A program made the position numbers and the translations under genes. From Natrinema amylolyticus_A (GTDB lineage: Archaea > Halobacteriota > Halobacteria > Halobacteriales > Natrialbaceae): a DNA stretch of 64,000 nt. The stretch is taken from positions 62,001 to 126,000 of the forward strand of contig NZ_JBHUDI010000007.1 of assembly GCF_042678045.1 (NCBI RefSeq), given 5' to 3'. This document shows, in pieces, positions 9,961 to 18,863 of this stretch. Below the pieces are notes generated by a model, which saw only the letters and a program-made list of their open reading frames with translations, was not told where the DNA came from and ran no database searches. Position 1 is the stretch's first letter. The number at the start of each line of letters is the position of its first letter.

Positions 9961-12900
9961 GTGTCTCCGACGAGTCTTTCCGGTCAAGACTGGCAAAATA
10001 TCTACGAAAGCCAGCCCAGTAACGGGGGAACGTATCTCGTTAACGACTTCTACGTCCCGGCTCTGGAGCAAAGCGTCCGCTACGACCGCATCGCCGGCTA
10101 CTTCTCGAGTAGCGCGCTCGCGGTCGCCTCCCGTGGGATCGAGGCCCTCCTCGAGAACGACGGGGAGATGCGCCTCGTCGTCGGTGCCGAACTGTACGAA
10201 ACCGATCGGCCGGTTCTTGAGGCACTTACCGACGAACTCGAGGAATCGCTCGACGATCTCGACGACGAACGATTGAACGCACAACTCGCGCTGCTCGCCC
10301 GACTGCTTCGCGAAGATCGACTCCACATCAAGGTCGCCGTGCCTCGCGAGGGCAACTGGCGGATCTTCCATCCGAAGATGGGCATCTTCCACGACGCGGA
10401 CGACAACGCGCTGTCGTTCGAGGGGAGCGTCAACGAAACCATCGGCGGCTGGAAACGCAACTACGAGCGGTTCAAGGTCCACTGTTCGTGGATCGAGGAG
10501 CAGCGGTCATACGTCGACGGCGACATCGACACGTTCGATCGACTCTGGTCGAACGAACACCCCTACGTCGAAGTGTACGATCTGCCCGAAGCGATCGAGA
10601 AGGAACTCATCGACTGGAAGGATCCTGACTCGGAAACCGAACTCGAGGAAGCGATCCAGATCGCTCGCGGCGAAGCACCACCGACCGAGCGCGATAAAGC
10701 GAATATCGTCGGTGACGGTCACCTTTCGCCAGGTGGTCTGGCACTCGCTGAGGAAGCGAGTACGATCGAGCCGTGGCCACACCAGCGAGTCGTCTCCGAT
10801 ACGCTCGTCAGCACCTATCCGAACAGCTTTCTCCTCTGTGACGAGGTTGGACTCGGGAAAACCATCGAAGCGGGCCTCACTCTCTCCCGGCTTGGTATCA
10901 CCGACGAACTCGAGACGGGACTATTGCTCGTTCCAGCGAGCCTCACCATCCAGTGGCAGGAGGAACTCTGGGAGAAGTTCAATCTGAACGCGTACCGTTA
11001 CGATCGGGGCAGTAACTACGAGTACGCATTCATTGATGCATTCGGTCGTGAACACTCACCACCACCTGTCTCTGATATCGATCCCGACTCGCACGAACAG
11101 GCATGGGCCGACAGTCCTATCTGGCGGTTCCTCCACGAGCGCCAGACTGACGATACCATCGATGGGCCGACCATCGTCGTGATGTCCTGGCATACGGCTC
11201 GAATGTCCGACCGCTGGGAACAGATCGCACCAGAGAGCAGTGACCGGGTCCGGACACGCGACGACGTTCCGGCGAGTTGCCGTGGCCGATCGTTGGCGGA
11301 TCGAGAGGGGGTCTGGGACGCCGTTATCGTCGACGAAGCCCACAACGCTCGGAAAGGGAGTAACTTCTACTCGCTACTCGAACAACTCCGTGAGCACACC
11401 CAGACGTACTACCTGTTGACTGCGACGCCGATGCAGCTCCACGCTGGCGAGCTCTACGATCTCATGTCGTTGCTCGACCTGCCTGGTGAGTGGGACAACA
11501 AAGACGAGTTCACCAAATTCTTCGAAACCCGACAGGCACTCTCACAGGCGCTCAAGTCGGAATTAAGGGCCGATAGTACGCCAACCGATGACTCGTGGTC
11601 GGCGCAGGCAACACTCACAGAAGGACGCTACCAGGACCGACTGCCGGGCGAACGGAGTCTTTCCGACCGAGTTTTCGACGCCGTCGCCAATGAACTGGAC
11701 GTGGGCGACGAGCAGCATGCTCGTTCCATCGCGAAGCAACGGGTTCTCCGAGCCTGTGACCTTGCTGGCGATTACGGTGAGCACTACGACGGATACATCG
11801 AGACATTCGAGGCCGCTATCGACGAATACGATATCGATCCGTTCGACGCAAAGGAGGACGAGAAGTTGAAGTACCTCCTGTATCCGGAGTGGAAGGCCGA
11901 CGAGGAATGGCTGATGTTTTCGCGGAACGACCGGCTCAACGCGTTAGACGAACTCACTGAAGCGGGCTGGCAGGTCGTCCAGGACGTTCTGTCCGCTTCG
12001 ACGCCGGTGGACGCGCTCATTCATCGTAACACCCGACCGACGCTCCGCAAATACGAACAGGTCGATCTACTCGATGAGACCGTCCCAGACCGCGACCCTG
12101 AGCAGCGCAAGATCGAACTGACCGAGGAGACGCGCCACGTCTACGACCGGATTGACGATTTCACTCGGAAGTTCTACAAACTCGCCCAGCAATCGAGTGA
12201 GGCCGAATCACGCGCTATCGGGTTCGTGATGACCACGTACCGTCAGCGGCTGACGAGCAGTGTCTACGCGATTTCGCAGAGCCTTCAAGCCCGACTCCAG
12301 AAGCTCCGAAGCCAACGGGTCGTACTCAAAGGAAAACAGCGAGCAGCGGACCGCAAATCTCGTAGCTCCGAACAGGTCGTTCTCGAAACGCTCTCCGAAT
12401 ACGATCTCGAGGACATCGACGCGCTGGATGAACTTGAGGACGACCTCGAAGATCAAAATCTTGCTGAAGTCGTTCCGAACGTCACAGACGAAGGGATCCA
12501 CCTCTTAGAAGAAGAAATCGAGGAACTGGAGTCGTTCGTCGGTGAACTTGAACGAATTGATCAAGACCCGAAAATCAGCCAACTAAGGGACGATCTCGAC
12601 GAATTAGATAAAGACGGCCACAATCGAACTATCGTCTTTACGCAGTACACGGACACGATGGACTTCATTCGAGAAAGCCTCGTGTCTATCTACGGTGAGA
12701 CGATCGCGACGTACTCCGGACGCGGCGGTGAGCTGTACGATCCCGAGGCTGACGAGTGGACGACGGTTGGCAAGGAACGAGTAAAGCGAGAATTCTCGAC
12801 GGATTCGGGCAGCGTCGGTATTCTCATCTGTACCGACTCAGCTAGCGAGGGTCTGAACCTCCAGGAATGTGGCGCACTGATCAATTACGATCTGCCATGG

Positions 12901-13890
12901 AATCCGATGCGAGTCGAACAGCGAATCGGTCGTATCGATCGTATCGGCCAGCAACACGACGAGATCACGATCTTGAACTACAGCTACGAGGATACGGTCG
13001 AGACGGACATCTACGAACGACTCGACGATCGCATCAACCTCTTCGAGAACGTCGTCGGAGAGATGCAACCCGTCCTTTCCGGCGTCAGTCAACAGATTCG
13101 AGCAGCGACCCTCGAGGCCGAAGGAGACAACAGCTCTGAAGTCGTCGAAAAGGCTGATCGAGAGTTTTCGGAACAAATCGAGGATCAAGAGAACGCCGAT
13201 CGCGTAGACGTCGGGGAATCACTGGAATCCGTGGAGACACCTATTCGGCAAGAAATCATCGATGAGGCGAAACTCGACGCCTGGCAGTCTTACATCCATC
13301 CAGATCTGATCGATGTTGGTGAGACAGACTACAGCTACACAGAGCCGTTCGAAACGTCGGGTCTCGAAGTCATGTTGGTCGGAAACGAAACCCTCGCAGA
13401 GGAAGGGGTCACGTTTACCCCAATTAGTGAACTCGATATCGACCTAGTGGAGAGCGAATATGCCGATGCTGTCGACTTTGAGGATACGATCTACCGCCTC
13501 ACTTACAGTGGGCTCAACGTCCCAGAGTCTGAGGATGAACACACACTCGCTGAAATCATTTCCTCCGGCGAGGATGCTATTTCAGTGACGTTTTCGGCAG
13601 AGTGTGCCGATGAGTTCTCATCGGTCCACTATCTCGCACCAGGGAATCCGTTGCTTAGACAACTCATCGAAGTGATTCGAGAACAGAGTGAGAATCCAGC
13701 CTGGCTTTCGAAGCGAGCGGAGGATCGTGACGAGTCTCGCACCCGGCCGGTTGTTTGTGGGTGGGGGCGAGATGGTAACCTCGCATCGCTTTGTGAAAAT
13801 GGTGCTATCGAAGAAGACGGATCGATGAGGTCCCTGACTGCTTGGAAAGAGTCTTTTCTGACAAACAGGGAGCGGACCGATCTATCCTAA
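9961..13890 (+). CDS. SNF2-type helicase with N-terminal PLD-like domain
   Basis: Protein of 1309 aa with a GTG start; the nearby upstream ATGs are out of frame or run into a stop. The N-terminal ~200 residues resemble a phospholipase D-like nuclease fold (HPKMGIF near 136-142, followed by a FEGSVNET strand), although a full HKD motif is not clear. The SF2/SNF2 helicase follows: motif I DEVGLGKT (about 294-301), DEAH box (VDEAHNA near 457), motif III LTATPMQL, and motifs V-VI ending RIGRIDRIGQ near 989-998. A coiled region near 810-880 interrupts the two RecA lobes. This resembles the helicases of DISARM and of helicase-methylase-ATPase defence loci. Role inferred: DNA translocase of the defence complex. 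Confidence 0.87.
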   Translation: MSPTSLSGQDWQNIYESQPSNGGTYLVNDFYVPALEQSVRYDRIAGYFSSSALAVASRGIEALLENDGEMRLVVGAELYETDRPVLEALTDELEESLDDLDDERLNAQLALLARLLREDRLHIKVAVPREGNWRIFHPKMGIFHDADDNALSFEGSVNETIGGWKRNYERFKVHCSWIEEQRSYVDGDIDTFDRLWSNEHPYVEVYDLPEAIEKELIDWKDPDSETELEEAIQIARGEAPPTERDKANIVGDGHLSPGGLALAEEASTIEPWPHQRVVSDTLVSTYPNSFLLCDEVGLGKTIEAGLTLSRLGITDELETGLLLVPASLTIQWQEELWEKFNLNAYRYDRGSNYEYAFIDAFGREHSPPPVSDIDPDSHEQAWADSPIWRFLHERQTDDTIDGPTIVVMSWHTARMSDRWEQIAPESSDRVRTRDDVPASCRGRSLADREGVWDAVIVDEAHNARKGSNFYSLLEQLREHTQTYYLLTATPMQLHAGELYDLMSLLDLPGEWDNKDEFTKFFETRQALSQALKSELRADSTPTDDSWSAQATLTEGRYQDRLPGERSLSDRVFDAVANELDVGDEQHARSIAKQRVLRACDLAGDYGEHYDGYIETFEAAIDEYDIDPFDAKEDEKLKYLLYPEWKADEEWLMFSRNDRLNALDELTEAGWQVVQDVLSASTPVDALIHRNTRPTLRKYEQVDLLDETVPDRDPEQRKIELTEETRHVYDRIDDFTRKFYKLAQQSSEAESRAIGFVMTTYRQRLTSSVYAISQSLQARLQKLRSQRVVLKGKQRAADRKSRSSEQVVLETLSEYDLEDIDALDELEDDLEDQNLAEVVPNVTDEGIHLLEEEIEELESFVGELERIDQDPKISQLRDDLDELDKDGHNRTIVFTQYTDTMDFIRESLVSIYGETIATYSGRGGELYDPEADEWTTVGKERVKREFSTDSGSVGILICTDSASEGLNLQECGALINYDLPWNPMRVEQRIGRIDRIGQQHDEITILNYSYEDTVETDIYERLDDRINLFENVVGEMQPVLSGVSQQIRAATLEAEGDNSSEVVEKADREFSEQIEDQENADRVDVGESLESVETPIRQEIIDEAKLDAWQSYIHPDLIDVGETDYSYTEPFETSGLEVMLVGNETLAEEGVTFTPISELDIDLVESEYADAVDFEDTIYRLTYSGLNVPESEDEHTLAEIISSGEDAISVTFSAECADEFSSVHYLAPGNPLLRQLIEVIREQSENPAWLSKRAEDRDESRTRPVVCGWGRDGNLASLCENGAIEEDGSMRSLTAWKESFLTNRERTDLS

Positions 13891-14116
13891 ATCGGGTACC
13901 GAGTCGTCTCTATTTCCACTCCAACGAGACGGAGGCGTAGCGATTGGTTTGCTATTTTGGACTTGGCCATACGTCCTAAGGGGGAGCCGGACGCACTGCG
14001 TCTGGTTTCCCACGTGAGCCTTACTGAGCCGATCGACTCGCCGAGACTACAACGGAAGAAAAGACTGACAGATAAGGACGGTTTATTTTAAAAATTTATA
14101 CACCAAACTACTAAAC
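13891..14116. other. intergenic gap between the helicase and xseA remnant
   Basis: No gene seen. An imperfect inverted repeat lies near 13989-14007 (ccggacgca, then tgcgtctgg) and could form a weak hairpin after the helicase gene. An AT-rich stretch (14086-14100, ttttaaaaatttata) lies about 20-27 nt before the ATG at 14117 and looks like the old xseA promoter. Confidence 0.4.
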
Positions 14117-15553
14117 ATGAGTTGCTAAAGAAAGTGTTTTAGTACCCACACGAACAGATTTGTCGATCTCTCAATGACGAAATTAGCACGGTCCTCGAGA
14201 ATACGTCCGATCTCCAGTACGACTACGTTCTCGGCGACGTCTCCGACTATGGCGTCTCCGGAAACGGACATGCACACTTCGATCTCGTCCACGAGGACTC
14301 CACGATCCACTGTGTAATCTTCAGTCATCGGCTCCGTTCGTTCGACATCACGATCGATGACGGGACGCACATCGCAGTCAAAGGAGAGCTGTCGTACTAC
14401 GCAGCAAATGGCAGTGTCTCGCTCATCGTGGAGGACTTTGTCGAAGTCGGTGAGGGAAACTACCAGCAAACGTACCAAGAGAACAAGCGAATCCTCGAGG
14501 AGGACGGCCTCTTAAGCGAGAAAACAAAGCAATCACTCCCAGAGTTCCCTCGCCGGATCGGACTCGTCACGAGCGCAGACAGTGATGCCCGTGAAGATGC
14601 CGTCACCAGCATTCACGGCCGCCACCCTGACGTGGATATCGTCATCCACCATACGACTGTCCAGGGTGACGATGCGATGTTGTCGATGATGCAAGCGATC
14701 AGTGAACTCGATGATAACGCCCACATCGATGTGATCGTCCTAACCCGTGGTGGCGGATCAGAAAAGGACCTCCGCGTATTCAACGAGACGCCACTTTGTC
14801 GGGTGATTCACAACACCACAACACCATTCGTTGTCGGTGTCGGCCACGAAAACGATCGAACACTGGCTGACGAAGTCGCAGACAAGCGCGTTATGACGCC
14901 GACACACGCAGGCGAGATCGTACCCAAAAAGGAGGAGCTCGAAACCGAACTCGAGGGCGTCACTGATCGATTGGACCGTGCATACGAACGAAGCGTCCAG
15001 ACCCAACTCGAGGCGACTGTGAATGACCTGGATACTGCCTACGAACAGCAGGTCGACAGAAACCTCGCTACGTTTTCAACAGACCTCGATCGCGCGTTTG
15101 AAGCGCTCCACGTCTGAACGGCTCACGACGCTTGAGACAGAACTCGAGCACGCGCTGGAATCTTTCGAACAGCAAAAAGCCCACGAGAAACAGAAAGTTC
15201 GGGAGCTTACAGGACGATTGAACAGTGCGTTCCAGCGGACAGTCAAGACACACCTCGAGGGCACAGAGGAGAGGCTCGATAATGCCTACAAACAGCAGGT
15301 CGACAGCAACCTCGCTACATTTTCAGCAGACCTCGACCACGCGTTTGAAGCGGTCACATCTGAACGGCTCACGACGCTTGAGACAGACCTCGATCACGCA
15401 CTAGAGTCCTTCGAACAGCAGAAAGCCCACGAGGAAGAGAAAGAAGCAGTTGCGCAAGAGTACAGCGAGTCACAACGCCGGCAGCAGATCACGATCGCCG
15501 TACTCGTGATTCTCGTGTTGCTGTTGCTCGGCATCCTTCTGTTAAACCTATGA
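14117..15553 (+). pseudogene. xseA: exodeoxyribonuclease VII large subunit, broken reading frame
   Basis: The protein reads as XseA: an OB-fold region (LNDEISTVLENTSDLQYDY, about 14194-14250), the catalytic region (GLVTSADSDAREDAVTS, later VLTRGGGSEKDL and VVGVGHENDRTLAD), a long coiled-coil and a C-terminal membrane helix. The frame is not intact. The ATG at 14117 meets TAA after three codons. The frame that encodes the OB fold is closed upstream by TAG at 14140 and has no start codon before GTG 14428. A 1-nt insertion near 15107-15112 shifts the end of the gene. XseA with XseB normally degrades single-stranded DNA. At least two lesions suggest decay, unless the assembly has errors here. Confidence 0.8.
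14955..15450 (+). repeat. tandem duplication (about 246 bp, 82 codons) in the xseA coiled-coil
   Basis: Two adjacent units (about 14955-15201 and 15202-15450) encode the same order of segments: LTGRL/VTDRL, then AYEQQVD/AYKQQVD, NLATFS, SERLTTLET, ALESFEQQKAH. The offset between matching bases is 247 nt (for example aacagcaggtcgaca at 15044 and 15291), one more than 82 codons because the first unit carries the 1-nt insertion that breaks the frame. The repeat lengthens the coiled-coil before the membrane helix. Confidence 0.8.
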
Positions 15554-15750
15554 GCGACACACCAGACATCCCAGACGATGCATCGATTTCAGAGAAGACA
15601 GAGCGCCTCGAAGAGATTATCGCACAGCTCGAGGATGGAGAGGTCTCCCTCGAGCGAGCAAATGAGCTTCACACAGAAGGAAATCATCTTTTAGAAGACC
15701 TGAGAGAAGATCTGGATACTGGCGACGGAGCAATCACTGAAAATCGATAG
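15550..15750 (+). CDS. xseB: exodeoxyribonuclease VII small subunit
   Basis: Protein of 66 aa with the XseB helical core (SEKTERLEEIIAQLEDGEV, then SLERANELHTEGNHLLEDL), close to the usual family length. Its ATG overlaps the xseA stop (ATGA), as is normal for this pair. XseB binds XseA to make the single-strand exonuclease VII. Because xseA here is disrupted, XseB may be an orphan unless another xseA exists elsewhere in the genome. Confidence 0.88.
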   Translation: MSDTPDIPDDASISEKTERLEEIIAQLEDGEVSLERANELHTEGNHLLEDLREDLDTGDGAITENR

Positions 15751-16102
15751 CCTCGGTGTTACCATCGAACCTGAACGGATCCGTACCAGGTCAATCTGGT
15801 TCGTCTACCTGCTTGATCAGAAAGAAGAGAATGCCGTATAATACTTCCTCCGGTGTTGATTGCACCCGAATATCTGGTGAACAGACTGGTGAGTAGCTGT
15901 GTGAACTTAGCGTTGATTCTTCTACCATCTACCAGAGATGTTGACAGGGTCGTGCTGAATACACAGCGCGAATGCGGCACGAGATCGTGACCGATCTACG
16001 AAAGTGGTGATCGCTCAGTATAGGAACTGGTGTGATCAATCGAGAACTGTTTTAGCTCCCTGTCAGATTTAAGTAGGCCGACGGAGTCAGGATTCTTAAC
16101 GT
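15751..16102. other. non-coding gap with the promoter of the next small gene
   Basis: About 350 bp without a convincing gene. The only functional signal I can support is a TATA-like TTTAAG at 16068-16073, about 30 nt before the ATG at 16103, which fits a leaderless or short-leader transcript. Confidence 0.45.
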
Positions 16103-16282
16103 ATGGGAGAAGATCGAAATCTTCTCGCTATCTGTGACCGATGCGGAAACGCATATGCAGCCATAACCACTGACGATGGCGAAATACTCCCTATTGGGGC
16201 TCGAAATGGTTGCAGATGCGGCGGGACATCGTTCTCCCAAGTAAGCAAAGAAGATTTTGGCGAAGCTACTGACGATGAGTGA
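16103..16282 (+). CDS. 59-aa zinc-binding protein
   Basis: Small ORF of 59 codons preceded by a TATA-like element at the right distance. It holds one CxxC (CDRC, residues 11-14) and one CxC (CRC, residues 38-40), enough to bind one zinc ion. Haloarchaea encode many such short zinc-finger proteins of unknown function. I do not recognise the exact family. It lies before a TRAM protein and a SWIM protein, also potential nucleic-acid binders. Confidence 0.7.
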   Translation: MGEDRNLLAICDRCGNAYAAITTDDGEILPIGARNGCRCGGTSFSQVSKEDFGEATDDE

Positions 16283-16417
16283 TCAGTATGCACCTGTAGT
16301 GAGCGGCTGGTTCACTGCTTTCGACGTGAAACAAACGAAATCGTCGTGCTGCACTAATGCTCTGTATTCAGCAGACTGTTTCTGACAGATATTGTATGGT
16401 AGATGGCTGCTCCGGTA

Positions 16418-16531
16418 ATGCCTTCCCCTGTACTGAGTGAGTCTACTATCGAGCAAGCATACGACGCAATCCACGAGGACCAGCTTTGTGAAGTACTGAA
16501 ACTTACTTGTCCCGTGGGTACTGAACACTAG
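16418..16531 (+). CDS. possible 37-aa small protein
   Basis: An ATG-to-TAG frame of 37 codons that reads like a real helical protein segment (STIEQAYDAIHEDQLCEVLK) and ends 7 nt before the TRAM gene. It has no recognisable domain and could be a coupled small protein or the tail of a decayed gene. Low certainty. Confidence 0.3.
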   Translation: MPSPVLSESTIEQAYDAIHEDQLCEVLKLTCPVGTEH

Positions 16532-16538
16532 AAACTCA

Positions 16539-16973
16539 ATGGTCGAGATTCCAGATTCCCTTCGCTCTCTGTTCAGCGCTCCAATCGAAGAGCGAAATGG
16601 AACATACGTTGTTGAAGTTCCTTCGAGTGAAGTTGATCACGAGGCGTTGTCAGCCGACGAAACGTATCGCGTAGCGGTTCTTGAGTCTCCTGCCTCAACA
16701 GAGTCATCGATGCAACAGGGGACACAGCAATCTTCCTCTCAGGAGACCGTGAGCCACACCCCATCGGGACCTCCTGTCGAGGAAGGCGAGGTCCGCGACG
16801 TGACAATCGAGACTGTTGGCGATCAGGGCGACGGCATTGCAAAAGTCGAGCGTGGCTATGTCGTGATCGTCTCTGGAGCCCAACCTGGTGACGAACCTAC
16901 CATCGAAATCGAGCAGGTTCAGAAGAACGTCGCATTTGCGAGTATTGTCGATAGCGACCCTCGAACACTGTGA
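16539..16973 (+). CDS. TRAM domain protein
   Basis: Protein of 144 aa. The N-terminal part is variable and acidic/Ser-Gln rich. Residues ~83-140 form a TRAM domain (VTIETVGDQGDGIAKVERGY, then a VIVSGAQPGDEPTIEIEQVQ strand pattern), the small beta-barrel that binds RNA. Single-domain TRAM proteins are common in archaea and are thought to act as RNA chaperones, analogous to bacterial cold-shock proteins. The family is clear; the role is by analogy. Confidence 0.88.
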   Translation: MVEIPDSLRSLFSAPIEERNGTYVVEVPSSEVDHEALSADETYRVAVLESPASTESSMQQGTQQSSSQETVSHTPSGPPVEEGEVRDVTIETVGDQGDGIAKVERGYVVIVSGAQPGDEPTIEIEQVQKNVAFASIVDSDPRTL

Positions 16974-17083
16974 AAGTCCAGCCAGATAGCCGAGAGCTTG
17001 ATCTGTTTCCCTAATCTGCTTATACCGGTGATTTTCTGCGCCTGAGTGGGTGAGGCGCATACTCGTGTGCCTCGAAGCCACGA

Positions 17084-17644
17084 ATGAGTACAAATCGACC
17101 ACTCCAGAGCGACTCGCATCAAGATCGACCGACAGACGAGTACACGAGCGACCGCGATCGCAGCTATCCAGGAGACATTGCCCGACTGAACGGACACGAA
17201 CTCGTCGCGATCGACGAGTGGCTTCCAGGCGCGGAGCCAACACCATACGAAATCGACCTCAGCGATGGCTACGAATATCGGACACGCTACTGGCGCTGCA
17301 GAAAGTGTAGCCAAGAACGCAACCATCGCGACGAGTTCACCACTCGCTGTGACAACCCCCAGCCGGCGACTGCACTCGAGGCAGGTGGCTACTCGATCGA
17401 CGATCCACGAACACGCCGTGCACTGAACGAACGGCTCGACGTCCGCTTTGGGACAGTGGGCCCGATCTACGAAATCGGTAGTGAGAGCGGGAACACCTAC
17501 GAGGTCGATATTGAGGCAACGACGTGTACGTGCCCCGATTTCGAGCAGCGCCAGCCAGACAACGGCTGTAAGCATCTTCGCCGTGTCGACCTCGAGATCC
17601 GCACTGGACTTGTCCCTGCGCCAGATGGCACGTTCAGCCGCTGA
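17084..17644 (+). CDS. SWIM zinc-finger protein
   Basis: Protein of 186 aa. The C-terminal part carries a SWIM motif: CTCPDF, ten residues, CKHLRR (CxCx(n)CxH). A second Cys cluster (CRKC, later RCDN) lies mid-protein. SWIM domains bind DNA or protein partners. Haloarchaeal plasmids often carry short SWIM proteins near replication genes. There is no catalytic domain. It is followed at short distance by three tiny overlapping frames and the rep module. Confidence 0.82.
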   Translation: MSTNRPLQSDSHQDRPTDEYTSDRDRSYPGDIARLNGHELVAIDEWLPGAEPTPYEIDLSDGYEYRTRYWRCRKCSQERNHRDEFTTRCDNPQPATALEAGGYSIDDPRTRRALNERLDVRFGTVGPIYEIGSESGNTYEVDIEATTCTCPDFEQRQPDNGCKHLRRVDLEIRTGLVPAPDGTFSR

Positions 17645-17728
17645 CTGTCGAGTGATCTCGTCATGCGAGACGGTTTCTACCCCCCGAAAGGGGTGCGGGG
17701 GCTCGAAGGGAGCTCACCGCAGTAACCC

Positions 17729-17812
17729 ATGAGACAAAGAGAGAGACAGCAATCACGTCGACAGCCACTGAAACGACTCGGTCCCTACATCGAGGGATCG
17801 CTAGATGACTGA
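17729..17812 (+). CDS. possible 27-aa basic peptide overlapping the next gene
   Basis: ATG-to-TGA frame of 27 codons, Arg/Gln-rich at its start (MRQRERQQSRRQ). Its end overlaps the start of the next small gene by 8 nt, which suggests translational coupling. Such a basic peptide is unusual in a haloarchaeon. Reality uncertain. Confidence 0.3.
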   Translation: MRQRERQQSRRQPLKRLGPYIEGSLDD

Positions 17813-17969
17813 TCGCGACGAATGCCGGATGCCGACGTGTTCAGAACCTGCTCGTGATCGTGCAGGGTATTCTGGTCGGTTCTGTTCGGACAGCTGCGAG
17901 GTCCGCTACGAGCACCTCCAAGCGGACGCTCGAGATGCTGCAGTGGACGAAGCCGAGGATCGGTACTGA
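17805..17969 (+). CDS. 54-aa zinc-finger protein
   Basis: Short protein with a C-x4-C...C-x3-C pattern (CRMPTC near the start, FCSDSC mid-protein) typical of a treble-clef type zinc knuckle, then an acidic helix. Its TGA overlaps the next ATG (TGATG), so the pair is translationally coupled. The last ~20 codons are repeated at 20508-20572 in the second direct repeat, where the front of the gene is missing. Confidence 0.6.
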   Translation: MTDRDECRMPTCSEPARDRAGYSGRFCSDSCEVRYEHLQADARDAAVDEAEDRY

Positions 17970-18360
17970 TGCTCGAGCAGATCGATCACCGTGGCAAGCG
18001 CTTCACGATCGGTGACAAGGACGTTGTCGACGACGCTCGTGAACGTTGTCGGCGAGCCGAACTGCACGAACGGCAGGCTCAGCGAGAGATCCGTGAGCTC
18101 GAGCGTGCGAAGGCAGTCGCTGGATCAGACGGTGCTAATCCGAATGTCGAAGTACTCGAACGATGATACCAAACATTCCCCTCGTGGTGTGACCTCGAGT
18201 GATTCATTCTGCACACGGTGTGTATGGGTGTCGAAAAGCGATACGTCCGGTGGATCAAGGACAAAGATCAGCGCCGGACATGACTGAGGGGTGAGAATGA
18301 TCGGACAATGTCGCGCGTAGCGGATCACGCGACAGATGATGTACCGATGTCCTCGTTATC
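17907..18360 (+). repeat. direct repeat A flanking the replication module
   Basis: This segment recurs at 20508-21033. Matching landmarks, in order: agcggacgctcg, cggtactgatgctcgagcag, gatcaccgtggcaagc, cgagcgtgcgaaggcagt, ctgcacacggtgtgt, cgaaaagcgatacgtccggt and tcacgcgacagatgat. The copies have diverged and copy B carries about 70 extra bases, so the duplication is not recent. Confidence 0.85.
17969..18166 (+). CDS. 65-aa helical protein (copy A)
   Basis: Short charged protein: MLEQIDHRGKRFTI, then a long helix rich in Arg, Glu and Ala. It has a close copy at 20570-20845, on the far side of the replication module. Function unknown. The coupling to the zinc-finger gene suggests that the two act together. 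Confidence 0.6.
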   Translation: MLEQIDHRGKRFTIGDKDVVDDARERCRRAELHERQAQREIRELERAKAVAGSDGANPNVEVLER

Positions 18361-18761
18361 CGCATCGAACACACCCACACACCACTCTGCAAGTGTTCAT
18401 GGTCTTCCGAAAGAGTCCATGTAACAGATCAGAAGGTTTCTATTTATAAAGGAGGGTTCTAACACGGTTTTGAGGAGTGTTCTTGTTGGACTATTTCACA
18501 GAGTTTCTCTATTCTAAGCGTTTTAGAAGCCATTTCTATGAGTTGGCAAGTATAGTAACAACAACAACATTCATATTAGTACTAGCTAGTAGTATGGCAT
18601 TCAGTTGAAATACTGGATATGACCCTCTCTACAGAATCATTGTGAGTAGTAAGATGCCGAATTTCTAGTGTTTCATGTGGTCTAATCTATTGTTTCCCCT
18701 CCTTATTCATTCTTCACCAGTATTTCATATGGAAATAGGGGGGAGGCTTTCGTGAGCGGCA
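18361..18761. other. AT-rich non-coding region upstream of orc1 (likely origin part)
   Basis: Around 400 bp without a gene, distinctly AT-rich (for example 18421-18720), just before the repeats and the orc1/cdc6 start. The placement fits a DNA-unwinding element of a haloarchaeal origin. There is no direct proof from the sequence. Confidence 0.5.
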
Positions 18762-18829
18762 GAACACTTGCAAGGTGGTGTGTGTGTGTCCTGGTGAAGA
18801 ACACTTGTAACACTTGCAGGGTGGTCAGC
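18762..18829 (+). repeat. origin-type repeats upstream of orc1
   Basis: Two repeat units, gaacacttgcaaggtggtg at 18762-18780 and taacacttgcagggtggtc at 18808-18826, with a half site gaacacttg at 18799-18807. They match the four downstream units (consensus GAACACTTGCAGGGTGGTGTCC) and probably bind the initiator encoded next to them. They abut the orc1 promoter, so initiator binding could also repress its own gene. Confidence 0.8.
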
Positions 18830-18863
18830 AAAGTTTATGTTGGATTCGCTTGACTTTCTAGGT

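Noticed and set aside
1..13890. Standard BREX or DISARM locus
   Set aside because: PglZ, BrxA/B and DrmB are not seen; the ATPase and methylase resemble the DUF499/DUF1156 pair instead.
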